Assembly: GCA_946807835.1 (NCBI GenBank) | Contig: OX327686.1 | Location: 10,416,001 to 10,480,000 of the forward strand | DNA: 64,000 nt | From: Ailanthus altissimus | Lineage: Eukaryota; Streptophyta; Magnoliopsida; Sapindales; Simaroubaceae | Direction of reading: 5' to 3' | Shown: positions 12,601-22,862 of the stretch, piece after piece | Position numbering within the stretch: the first letter of the stretch is position 1 | How the letters are laid out: each line of letters begins with the position of its first letter | Notes under the pieces: generated by a model | Seen by the model: the letters and a program-made list of their open reading frames with translations, nothing else | What the model was told of the DNA's origin: nothing | Database searches by the model: none | Program-made: the position numbers and the translations under genes

Positions 12601-14360
12601 AGGACTGGATACTGAACTAGACTTAATGAAGACCTTCAATAGATTTCTCATAAATCCGTCAGTGGAAATATTCTCGAGTTGAGTAGTATTCATGGTCCTT
12701 AGACCTGAGCACCACGATGGGCTTATGAGTGATCCACCATACTTAGGTTATACACATGTCAGAGACCTTTCATGGTCTGACCGCTGGGTGTCGTTGGGTA
12801 TGGTCTGATACTTATGGAGTTCGGTGTGTATAGATATGGGATCCGTCAACTCATATGGGTGAGTTAAATATCCAAATGCTCTGAGGTTGTATTCTAAGAA
12901 GTCTTATGGCCATAAGCATTTAACTTGGAAAAGAGTTTCTTGTGGAGTAAATAATATTGCAAAAGGAATTTGCGCATATTATTTATTATCAAAAAAGATA
13001 AATTTTTGGTTGAGTAATAGAGGACTTGACGTTGTTGATCTATGTCTCCACTCTTCCAGGATATTAATGATGGAGGGATTGTATGAATATGGATTAACCT
13101 CAATTAGTATGGTTTAACTCGTCATTTTATATTATTCATAACGTGTGTGTGTGAGAGAGGGGGGGGGCATCGATTATAAACTTACAAAAATATTTCGTGA
13201 GATAAAATGGGTGTGAACTTAGGGAGTCTCATTATATGAAGTGTACGCGTTGAGCACATGGGTAGCGCACCAAATCAAATTGTTCGATCTGAGAAGTTTT
13301 TGAAAAATATGAATTTATTTTAGGGTATCTCGGGGAATAGTTAAGGTTTAAGTGTTAAACCCAAAATTGTGCCAAGTGAGACTTGACACTTTTATCTACT
13401 TAGTGTATATCTCAAATTGTGCCAATAATTTATATAGGTACTAAATTGAACATTGGTAGATATAGCTACCATTTAAATAAAATAATTATTATTTTGTTTA
13501 AATTAAATTTATTATTCACTTATTTATTTTAGGATCTCTCGAGTACTTAAACTTTAAGCATTTAACCCAAAATTGTGACAAGTGAGATTTGACACTTTTA
13601 TCTATCTAGTGTCAAATTATTATAAATTGTGTCAATAATTTGTATGGAAACTAATTTGGGCATTGGTAGATAAAATTTTTATAAAATAAAATAAATAATA
13701 AATAAAAATAAAATTTACAATTCGACAGAATCAACATTCATTTCACATTTGTTCTTTTTTCATTGGGTGGAACAAAAACAAATAAAATGTGTTATAATTT
13801 TATTGGCTAAAATAAATTTATGCTTTTGTAGTTGAATTTGATTTAATCACAAAAGTTGGATGTGGCAATAAGTTATATATTCATTGCCACCAATCTTCTT
13901 ATCAATTTGCCATCTAAAAATTGATACATGACTTAACATTTTCTTTTTTAGTCATGGAGGAGTACGTGTAATATTGTTTTTTTTTATTGGTTAAAACATA
14001 GGCAAGTTTGCCTATATATTTAGAAGCCAAGAGATATAAATGTAAGGTTTTGAATTTTTTGTTTCATAAGGTTAAGTGTTAACCTTAATCCAAGAGATTG
14101 AAACAAATTTGTAACAAAATTATTTTAAATATTTTTTTAAAAAAAGTTACCATTTTAACTTGTGAAAGCTCACTATGTTCCCAATTAAAATTGTTCAAAG
14201 CACGCTTCGAGGGTGAGTCCCCTAATATCAGTAGTGTAATAAGATTATTTTAATATATATTATATTTCCGCTGCATTGCATGCGAGACATGCAATTTTTA
14301 AATTATTTTAAAATGCACATATTTACCTGTAACACGGTACAAATGCACACAATACCAACA
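12152..14360. mobile_element. TG...CA-bounded LTR-type insertion, probably a long solo LTR
   Basis: The 2,209-bp insert begins TGTTGG and ends CCAACA, the inverted ends of an LTR, and is flanked by perfect 5-bp duplications CTTAT (12147-12151 and 14361-14365). Joining the flanks restores the gypsy LTR as read at about 5995. No gag, pol, primer-binding site or polypurine tract is recognised inside. A solo LTR is the simplest reading; a non-autonomous element is the alternative. It contains an (AT)n run near 12570-12596 and a tandem duplication near 13321-13685. The frames at 12887-13117 and 12894-13103 overlap on opposite strands and are probably chance. Confidence 0.85.
13321..13685. repeat. 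about 209-bp tandem duplication inside the LTR-type insert
   Basis: Copy 1 starts at 13321 and copy 2 at 13530. Both hold the same ordered blocks: a TAGG-TCTC start, ATTTAACCCAAAATTGTG-like text, a GTGAGAYTTGACACTTTTAT block, ATTGTGYCAATAATTT, and CATTGGTAGATA. Identity is moderate, so the duplication is older than the surrounding perfect target-site duplication would suggest, or was already part of the family. Confidence 0.8.
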
Positions 14361-14558
14361 CTTATCACTCACAATCTTTCTCATCTTTCTTGAGTATATC
14401 ATCTACCATAATTTCTTATACATATGGTTCTTATCTCTTTATAGATAATGGTCAAGGTTATTTGTTTTTGTTTATTTGCGAATCTAAATTAGAACGATTC
14501 TTGGCCAAGGAACTTCATTGAGTGTTGGGTCTCACTTTTCTTTATGAGATACACATAA
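14361..14558 (+). repeat. gypsy 3' LTR, remaining part
   Basis: From CTTATCACTCACAATC onward this matches 5' LTR positions about 6003-6200 and ends near 14558, where the 5' LTR ends. Confidence 0.85.
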
Positions 14559-14835
14559 AGTCATCCCACAAAACGATGCTTTTCTAATTATTTACTTACT
14601 TTTGTCTTCTCTTCTTCTTTTTTTTTATAAAGAAATATATATGTTTCCTTTAAAATATGCATACTAAGAATATTTTGTGTATTATTCGCTATTGGATGAA
14701 TACAATTTGACATTCTTTTGTCAGTTGTTGTATTTAAGATTTAAATTGTGTCATAAGTGTACGTAAATAGTGAATATTTTTTCACTCCACTTTTTTTTTT
14801 ATTGTGTGATAAGAGTACTAATTTTTTTTGTCTAC
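14559..14835. other. spacer, nothing recognised
   Basis: AT-rich DNA with homopolymer T runs. No gene or element end seen. Confidence 0.5.
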
Positions 14836-15690
14836 ACGACTTATTTAGTCGCTTTTTGATTGAATTTAGTTGTATGACTATTCATCTTCTTGAATGTACG
14901 ATATGATGTATCGCATTTTTATTTGTGTTCATAATTAATTTTGACTACTTATTTTATTACAAGTTTTAATTATTTATCTTTCGATTCTAAACACAGGACA
15001 TGACTAGTTGTCTTTTTGCTATAAGTATGCGATAAGACTAATCGCCTTTTGTTTATGAGTGTGTGATATAATTAGTCATCTTCAATCATACGACTTGTTT
15101 AGTTTTCTTTTTAGTCGTGCAATTCTTTTAAGTCGTCTTTCCATTTTAATTGTGCAATATCTTTAGTCGTCTTTTAATCTTGGAGGTGCAATATACTTAG
15201 TCATTGTGCAACTTGTTTAGTTGCCTTCTTAGTTGTACGACTTGTTTAAGTCACCTTTTCATTTTTATTATGTGATAAAATTGTTTGTCCCTTAGTTTTG
15301 ATGTGTCCCGATTATTCGTCCTTTTATTTTGATCGTACAACACAGTTGGTCATCATTTGAATGTGCGAGATCATTATTTGTCTTTTAGCTTTAAATGTGA
15401 GACATACATAATTAGTCGTCTTCTCTCTCTCTCTTTTTATGAACTATGTGTATGTGATAAGACTAATCGTCTTTGAGTTATGATTATGCAACATGACTAA
15501 TCATCCTTTTAATGTGATGGTGGGACATACTTAGTTATATTTTGATTATAAAGGTGCAATGTACTAGTTGTCTTTTAATTATGATGTTGAGATGTACTTA
15601 GTCGTCTTCTGATTATAAATGTGCGACATAATTAGTCGTCATTTAATCGTGTGACTTTATTTTGTCGACTTTTAATCCTGCAGCAAGTTG
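14836..15690. repeat. degenerate AGTCGTC minisatellite, first array
   Basis: Many irregular units of about 35-45 bp are built around TTAGTCGTCTTTTGATTAT followed by a variable GTGCGACATAAT. Examples lie near 15060-15110, 15160-15240 and 15590-15660. Divergence between units is high. A roughly 170-bp spacer (15690-15860, GCAAGTTGTGCTGTAATA...) and a short run of CAACTC-type repeats (15860-15960) follow. Confidence 0.8.
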
Positions 15691-16129
15691 TGCTGTAATA
15701 AAACTTGCTATCTACTTATTTGTTTTTACTCTACAAAATTTTATTGTCATGATATGATTGTGAAGAGAACAGCTCACATCTTTGTGCAAATAATTTTAGT
15801 TAATAATATTTTATTTGTAGGCTCGCGTAAATGGGTATTGTGTGAGACATTGATAACTTGCAACTCGCAAGGTTGACAACGTGCTTTATTTAACTTTTTA
15901 TGGGATTTGGAAATTCACGTACTTTAGCAACTCACTCATTTTTCAACTCACATTCATCTTTTCACTTTTTTAGAAATTGTGTATTCAAGATTTGCAAGAT
16001 CTGCTCTTTGCACTCTTATTTATGAGGCTAAGTTATCTTTCGTATTCTAATCACGATTTGTTTACTCATGCTATTGCAAAATTAATTCAGGTAAGCAATC
16101 TGTGGCCTTTCTTTTAAAAAAAAAGTGTT

Positions 16130-16260
16130 GGACGTGCTTAGTCATCTTATAATTATGAGGGTGCGTTATACTCAGTCGTCTTTTATTCTTAAGGGTATGA
16201 TATACTCATTCGTTTTTTTATTATAAGGGCACGACATACTTAGTTGACTTTTAATCGCTC
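16130..16260. repeat. AGTCGTC minisatellite, second short array
   Basis: Three to four units of the same repeat (TTAGTCATCTT..., CTCAGTCGTCTTTTATT, TTAGTTGACTTTTAATCG). They are followed at 16260-16430 by a diverged copy of the roughly 170-bp spacer seen at 15690-15860, including the shared ATTTTATTRTCA and AAGAGAA-AGCT blocks. Confidence 0.75.
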
Positions 16261-16439
16261 AATAAGTTCCACTGTTATATAAGTTACAATTCTGCTATTT
16301 TGCTTCTTTTAGTTGTAAGATTTTATTATCAAAATACTATTATAAAGAGAATAGCTTGCATCTTATGCAACTAATAACTTTTATTTGAAATCATTGCATA
16401 GATGTGCACTTTTCAAGCTTTTGACTACTTGCTTGGTTT

Positions 16440-16660
16440 AATAAATTGCGTAATTTTAGTAACTCGTGTGTTTTAACAACTCGCATATTTTGACAACTCG
16501 CGTGCTTTATGGCTCACGCAATTTTGGTAACTCACTTGTTTTGACAACTCGTTTATTTTGATAACTCGTATATTTTGACAACTTATATGCTTTGTCAACT
16601 CACATGATTTAGTAATTTATAAGATTTGACAACTCTTGTGTATCTTTTTGCTTTTCTTTA
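16440..16660. repeat. about 22-bp tandem repeat (TTTTGACAACTCGCGTG)
   Basis: Roughly ten units of CAACTCGYRTGTTTTGA type run head to tail, with variation at CpG positions. Weaker copies follow the other AGTCGTC arrays near 15860-15960 and 18270-18340, so this repeat has a fixed place in a larger unit. Confidence 0.8.
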
Positions 16661-16769
16661 CCTCTTATGATTATTTCTCTTCTTGGAACCCCTAAAATCA
16701 GTTGTAATTACTATTTGGCAAAGTTCTATATCTTATTTGATGCTGATGGCGATGCAAAAATCTTTGAGT

Positions 16770-17809
16770 ATGAGCATATGGCATGACTAGTCGACTTTTT
16801 TTTATTTTAGGTATGTGACATAATTAGTCATCTTTTGATTATAGACATATGACATAATTAGTCATCTTTTAACTATGAAAGTGCGACATGATTAATTGTC
16901 TTATGAATATAAAATATGTGATAAAATTAGTCCTTTTTTTTCAATCATGTGACTCGTTTAGTCATCTTTTAATTGTGCCACTTATTTTGTCATCTTTCAA
17001 TTGTGCGATTTATTTAGTTGTCTTTTGGTCGGGCGACTTGTTTAGTCATCTTTTAGTTTTAATCATATGACACAATTAGTCGTCTTTTAATTTTGATCAT
17101 GCGATGCAATTAGTCATTTTTAAATTTTAATCGTGCAATGCGATTGGTCATCTTTTGGTTATATATATATGACATTATTAATCGTCTTTTGATCATGAAC
17201 ATACTACATAATTAGTCATCTTTTGACTATGAATATATGATATGATTAATCGTCTTATGAGTATGAATATACAATATGATTAGTTGTCTTTTGATATGAT
17301 AGTGCGATATGATTAATCTTCTTTTGATTTTAAGTATGCAATATAACTAGTTGTTTCTTGATTTTTAATGTATGACATGATTTGTCGCATTTTAAATGTG
17401 AATGTACGACGCACTCAGTCATATTTTAATTATAAGTATGAATATGCGACATTATCAATTGTCTTTTGATTATGATAGTGCGACATACTCAGTCATCTTC
17501 TGATTATTAGTGTGCAACATACTTAGTCTTCTTTTAATTTTTATCTTGCGACTTATTTAATCGTCTTTCAATCATACTACTTTTTTAGTTGTCTTTTAAT
17601 CATGTAACTTATTTGGTCATCTTTTAATTCTGATCTAGCAACACGATTGGTTGTCTTTTCATCATGACTATGTGACATAATTAATTGTCTTTTGTTATAA
17701 TAATGTGACGTACTTTGTTATCTTATAATTATGAGGGTGCGACATACTCATTCATCTTTTATTCATAAAGGTGTGACATATCCGTTCGTTTTATAATCAT
17801 GCTACTTGT
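16770..17809. repeat. AGTCGTC minisatellite, third and longest array
   Basis: More than twenty degenerate units of TTAGTCRTCTTTTGATTATG plus GTGYGACATAATT run for about 1 kb. The array is interrupted at 17818 by an hAT element and resumes with CGTCGTCTTTAAAATCATAC at 18199. Short frames such as 16888-17070 are chance. Confidence 0.85.
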
Positions 17810-17817
17810 TTCATCGT

Positions 17818-18197
17818 TAGGGATGACAACAAAATTCAAACTCAGAAAAACTTGAATTTAGACCTAGATCTGAATCCAGAACTCAACTTGAAAAATTTAG
17901 GTTTTTATTTGGATCCAAGTTCAATTTTTTTTTTTGAAAAATTTATATTCGAGTTTTTGCGAGAACCTGGTTTCAGTCCGAATTTTATTTATTTTTTAAT
18001 TTTTTTAAAGTCCTAAATTAATTCCTAATCTTTAATATATAATGAATCTAACAATTGCTTTACAAAATAAATATTCCAAAAGTTCAAATTTTACCTAAAT
18101 ATTTAGAAAATTTGAAAAACAATTCTAAACCTAGAAAAACCTGGGTTTTGAGCTCACTACAAAAATTCGGATCCAAATTCAGATTTTTCCATTCCTA
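17818..18197. mobile_element. non-autonomous hAT element in the minisatellite
   Basis: Begins TAGGGATGACAAC and ends CCATTCCTA. The 8-bp flanks TTCATCGT (17810-17817) and TTCGTCGT (18198-18205) match at 7 of 8 positions, as expected of hAT insertion. 380 bp, no coding capacity. Interior Lys/Asn-coding runs are only A/T tracts. It belongs with the element at 32371, which has the related TAGGGATGGCAA end. Confidence 0.85.
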
Positions 18198-18400
18198 TTC
18201 GTCGTCTTTAAAATCATACAACAAGTTATGCTAGAATGTGACTTATAGTTTTATTTGAAACATTGGGTGAACAAGTACTTTGCAAGACTTTATAACTCTC
18301 AACTCACAAGATTTGACAACTTGCGAGATTTGGCCTTATGATATGCTATTGTTTTTTGTGAGGCTTTTATCATCTACTTGGCCGTTAATAGTAAGAATTT
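18198..18400. repeat. end of third minisatellite unit
   Basis: After the hAT insertion the CGTCGTCTTT repeat resumes for one unit. A short copy of the ACAAGTTRTGCT spacer follows and then CAACTCACAAGATTTGACAACTTGC, the 22-bp repeat type. This is the third instance of the order minisatellite, spacer, 22-bp repeat. Confidence 0.65.
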
Positions 18401-19640
18401 ATAGTTGATTAAAGACTTCATCTACCATTTTTAAAGCTGTTTGGGAGGAAATTCGCATGTTGGTTAAAATTGCTTTTCTGAGTGCTTTAAGCATTCTATC
18501 TACAATTGTATCACCATTATATCTATCAAAGTCTTTTATGCAACTACTGCTTTAGTGGCATTATCATTGTCAGTCATGTCATGTATACATAGTGTGTTTA
18601 TTGGTGGAGGAGCTGTGATCTTTACTTTTCCATGAGCAATTTTAGGAGTGGAAACAAATTGCCACCCATTGGTGTAACTTCGTGATGGAAGAGATACATT
18701 ATTTTTAGACATACTTAGCCAGAACACCTATGTGCGCCAAGTCTTCAATTTACCTTCTCAATGTTCGACATTTGCTTATATTGTGTCTATAATCATTATG
18801 GTATAGGCATTTTTTTGGCTATACTTGTTGATTAGTTAGAGTTCTTATGGGTAGAGGATAACGAAAGAGTCATCTATGCTTGTTGTCTATCCATATCTTC
18901 TCCATAGATGTTTTGAAAAGGAACTAAGGTGTTTGAGGAGTATTAAAACCTAGTCTCTTTTTCTACGACTTCTAAAAGAGCAATGGGACCGTGTCCTCCT
19001 TCGATAATTTGTTCTTATTGTTGAATTGTTCTTGGATTTCAAAGGGCATAGATTGGGTGATGGTATTCATAGATACTCTGCGACTTCTGCTTAGCCGACC
19101 TTCTTCTATACGAATAAAAGATTCAGCGTGGTAAAATGACTCTTCTCTTCTCCTAGAAGGTTTTCACAAAAGATATTTATAAATATGAGTGCAGGGTAGT
19201 ATCTTTTGAAAAATGCAATTAGAGGTAAAGCATCATTATGGTTCTTTATTTGTATGTACATCTATCTAAAATACTTCACGTAGCCTTCAATGTTTATTTT
19301 GGGTCATTATTATACAATAACCAAATCGAACACATTGATTTGCCACTGATGAGTTGTTTGAAAATGGTTGACAAATAACTCGCAGAGGCTACCAAAGGAC
19401 TTAATTAATTTTGGTGGCAGGTTTTAAAACCAAGTCATAGCAATTCCACTCAATGTAAGAAGGAAAATCTTGCACTTGAGGGCATCACAGTAATCTTTAA
19501 TGGAAATAACTTGCTTAAAAGAGTATATGTAACTTATTGGGTCAGTGTTGCTTTCAAAAGTTCTAAAGTGAGGCATATGAAAGTTGGATGGCTTTTTTTT
19601 TTTTTTACTTTTAATCTCCTCTATGAATGGATATTCTTAT
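18400..19640 (-). pseudogene. Ty3/gypsy Gag relic, minus strand
   Basis: Reading from 19640 down to 18400, with frameshifts, one sees PFIEEIKS, then SNFHMPHFRTFESNTDP, DALKCKIFLLTLSGIAMTW, LIKSFGSLCELFVNHF, a TSDLLNIKQRNNEPL block, and a knuckle-like CLYHNDYRHNISKCRTLRR followed by IEDLAHIG. These match the order of the retrotransposon Gag domain of plant Ty3/gypsy elements, most like the Tat/Ogre group. The open piece 18536-18727 lies downstream. No pol follows toward lower coordinates, where minisatellites occur instead. Multiple stops make it non-functional. Confidence 0.85.
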
Positions 19641-19850
19641 AGTTTTCATGCACCAAAAAGAGTAAGGAGCACCATGAGTATGAAGCTGGTGGCTCTGCAA
19701 TCGCTCGTCAAATATCTCTTGCATGTGAGTTGTTAATGCTTATTTTGGTATACAAATTGCAAAAAGGTTAGTAGTTGGTGCAATAGCAACTGAGAGAACT
19801 TTGTAGTGATGTATTATGCATTGGCAACTTTATGGAGAAGCGAACTGAAT

Positions 19851-20452
19851 GTTGTTGTGTTGCCTGTAAGTTTGGGTTTGGCTGCCTTATTGGTAAAACT
19901 ACATTGTGGAGGCATCATTAAAGGTGGCACGTGTGGATGTAGAGTTAGATCATCATTGTGAAAGATATTGATGCTTTCTGGAGACTCGTAATGTTATACC
20001 AATTGGACTCGCAGCTCCTCATTTTGTTTTAGAACCTTTTATAGGTAATTCTACTGTAAAGGCCTTATAGAATTGCTTTATTTGTTAGGTTTGTACATCA
20101 AGTTTTTGTTGCATTGTTGAGATCTAATATGTGACTTATAATGGAGCAAACTTAAGGTTGTTATGTAGCTTGCAAGTTTGAACTTGGATGTCTTGCTGCT
20201 TAAACTATTTATAGTGGTATCATTGAATATAGTGTATGTTGTTGTAGAGTTGAGTCATCATTGTGCAAGATGTTGACGCTTTCAGGGACTCATAATGTTG
20301 CGCCATTTGGATTTAAAGCTCCAACTTTTGTTTTAGAATTTCTTGTAGGTAGCTTTGTTGTTGCACAAAGGCTTTAGAGAATTGCTCCATTTATTGGGCT
20401 TATGCGTTAAGCTTTTGCTGTATTGTTGAGACCCAATCAACGACTTATGGTA
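19851..20452. repeat. two-copy tandem duplication, about 306-bp period
   Basis: 19851-20148 and 20157-20452 carry the same ordered text: TTGC-GTAAGTTTG start, GTAGAGTTRRRTCATCATTGTG, GATGCTTTC, GGACTC-TAATGTT, TTTTGTTTTAGAA, GAATTGCT, and GCATTGTTGAGA near the end. It lies upstream of the minus-strand gag, in what would be the 5' leader of that element. Confidence 0.8.
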
Positions 20453-20664
20453 AAGTTGTTGGTTATATTGTGCCTGGATGTGTTGTGACTTATTGATTAT
20501 AAATATCATCGGGGTCCTTGAAAGTTTGCTTATGTTGCTAGGACTTCATTGGCCTTGGAAGAGGTGCGAGTTTGGCGTTTCTCCAGCATCTTATTCATAA
20601 ATGTTCAAAGAATTGAAAAGAGTTAATAAATGAACTAAGATGTTAATACAACCTTAACCAAGAT

Positions 20665-20805
20665 GAATATGTGACATATTCAGTTGTCTTTTAATTATAA
20701 GTATGCAACGTGCTTAGTTGTCTTATGAGTATGAAATATACGACATAATTAGTCGTCTTTTAAGCATGAAGGTAAGAGATAAATCGTGTCTTTTAATTAT
20801 ATAAT
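20665..20805. repeat. AGTCGTC minisatellite, short fourth array
   Basis: Three units (CAGTTGTCTTTTAATTATAA, TTAGTTGTCTTATGAGTATG, TTAGTCGTCTTTTAAGCATG) of the repeat seen at 14.8-17.8 kb, on the other side of the gag relic. Confidence 0.75.
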
Positions 20806-21960
20806 GAAAGTATTGGTATGTTATTGTTGCATGTAATGAGCGCATTTAATAAGTAAAATGTTATAAAGTTGAATAAAATGCAATTTTATAAACAAACTCG
20901 TGAGTTGCTTAGATCATCATAAAGCTATCATAGATCATCGCGCACCGTAGGTTAACATGCATCGTAGATCGACATCTCCAAGATTAATAAAGATCATTCG
21001 CTGTGAAAACTCAATTTCAACATAATATATGGCCAATTTATTATAGAATAATCAAGCCATAAATAAGTTGGAGAGATAAAAGAAATGAGAATTATGACTT
21101 ATATAAGCATGATGTAAATATAATTAAATATAGAATTGATTATAAATAATCATAATTTAATGCTCTTACTTCCAATAAATGAAAAAATAATTTTAACATT
21201 AAGAAATAATGTGAAAATAATTTCAATCATGGAAATATTGTTAAATCTTAAAAATAAATTCGCTATGATAACACCATGACCAATTTATGGTGATCACGTG
21301 TTGACCGAATAATGATGGTAAATTGGATTATAAAATAAATAATCTATAATCATGATTTTAATGAAATAGGTTGATATTTATTTATAAAATGAAATAATTC
21401 TTGATTGTGTGATTTAATGCATGCAACTATCCATCATGATAAAATATGGTCATAATATTGACATTTGATCAAATGAATTATTATAATTAATTAATAAATA
21501 AAAATATCAATCATAAAATAATTAAATGATAAATGAAGTTTTATCATCGATTGATGATTGTAATGTATGATTTCTCGATGATAATCAATAATGAATGATA
21601 ATGATAAAATAAAATAACGAGCAGGATAATAAATAATTTCTAATGAAATAATTGAAGCATTTATATTTTTGTCAATTTTAAAATAATATAATAATGGCAA
21701 TAGAATAAAAAATAACAATGATAAATAAAATAATAGCTTATAAAAATTGGTCCAATGTATTATAGCCATGAGTAAAATGACAATGATGAATAGGATATTT
21801 GCCCATAAAATTCGCCCAATAATTTAGCTTTTTAAACATTTTTTTTAATTTTTAATTATAAAGTAAATTTTTTTATAAGATAATAACTGAAAATCAAGTA
21901 ATATAATAATAATATATTAAAATAATAATAATCTGTCAAAAATAATAATAAAAAAATCTA
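20806..21960. other. AT-rich spacer
   Basis: Rich in ATAATCATGATT-like text and TAATAA runs. A less AT-rich patch at 20890-21010 has several ATCATCG words. No gene or element end recognised. The 92-residue minus-strand frame at 21491-21769 is low complexity and hydrophobic from A/T bias, and is probably chance. Confidence 0.5.
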
Positions 21961-21968
21961 CTTCTAAT

Positions 21969-22463
21969 TAGGGGTGGGCAAAAAATCGAAAAACAAAACT
22001 GGACCCGAAAAATCGAACCAAATTGGTCGGTTCGGTTCGGTTTTTCTCTTGGTCGGTTCGATTTTTGGTTTTTTATTTCAAAAACTGAAAAATTCGGTTT
22101 GATTCTCGGTTTGGAAGGCCAAACCGAGAACCGAACCGAAAAAATTGAATTTTAAAAAAAAAATTAAAAAATTAAAAAAAAGTTTAAAAAAATTAAAAAA
22201 AATTGAAAAACCGAACCGAACAAAAAATAAGCCTAAATTAAATTTATTTTAGCTAAACCGAACTGAAAAACCGAAAACCAAACCGAACCGAATCGAAAAT
22301 CAAACCGAACTGAAAAATTAAAAACCGAACCGAACCGATTCGGTTCGGTTCGATTCTCTAAGCACTTAGTTCGGTTTTCAATTTTATTTTTTAAAAATTG
22401 ATCGACTCGGTTCGACTTTCGATTCACACAAAAAACTAAACCGAACCGGATTTACCTACCCTA
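21969..22463. mobile_element. non-autonomous hAT element, TAGGGGTGGGCA type, palindromic
   Basis: Starts TAGGGGTGGGCAAA and ends TTTACCTACCCTA. The 8-bp flanks CTTCTAAT (21961-21968) and CTTCCAAT (22464-22471) match at 7 of 8 positions. The left half is full of TTCGGTTCGG and the right half of AACCGAACCG and TTCGGTTCGG, so the element can fold on itself. 495 bp, non-coding. Confidence 0.9.
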
Positions 22464-22483
22464 CTTCCAATACTTAAAATCAG

Positions 22484-22599
22484 AGCGGGCGTGAGCCAAA
22501 TTGAGTGAGCTCCTCCGAAACTATCCCCCCGATTTGGGTTCGATCCCTCCCCGTGCGCGAAAACTATATATTGTAACAATCCGTTTCAAAAAAAAAAAA
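22484..22599 (+). mobile_element. tRNA-derived SINE
   Basis: GTGAGCCAAATTGAGTGAGC (22491-22510) resembles a pol III A box and GGTTCGATCCC (22537-22547) is a B box. The element ends in a poly-A run (about 22588-22599). It lies 12 bp after the hAT target duplication and about 260 bp before the start codon of the SDR gene. A clear target-site duplication was not found. Confidence 0.6.
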
Positions 22600-22862
22600 T
22601 ACTCAGAAACAGAGCATCGTTCGACTCTGCCGACGCCGACGTCATATAGAATATTTTTCTCAGTGTGTCGGACAGTCGTTTGTAGTTTTCAGTTTCGTCT
22701 ATCTGAACTCTCAGATCCTGTAACTCAAGCAAGATCCAACTAGAGCTCTTCGCACTCGAGGGTGAGTGAATTACGCTGCTTAATATATTTAATTCGTTCA
22801 TAAATTTTACAATTTAGTATTAATTGTGTGATGATGTTGATTCGGTGGAGTAGAGCGTAGCA

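Larger units (their letters stand above)
5572..14558 (+). mobile_element. Ty3/gypsy LTR retrotransposon, decayed, with nested insertion
   Basis: One element can be followed from a truncated 5' LTR (5572-6200) through primer-binding site, gag, protease, RT, RNase H and integrase to a polypurine tract and 3' LTR. The order protease-RT-RNase H-integrase is that of Ty3/gypsy. The 3' LTR is interrupted at 12151 by a foreign element and resumes at 14361. Many in-frame TAG/TGA codons replace Trp or Gln codons, and several frameshifts are present, so the copy is old and inactive. The family is not assigned further. Confidence 0.92.

Noticed and set aside
14836..17809. CRISPR-like array
   Set aside because: Units are degenerate and adjacent without unique spacers, and the DNA is plant nuclear. 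It is a minisatellite.
22501..22801. Frames of 80 and 71 residues upstream of the SDR gene
   Set aside because: They span the SINE poly-A and the likely 5' UTR, overlap on opposite strands and match nothing.
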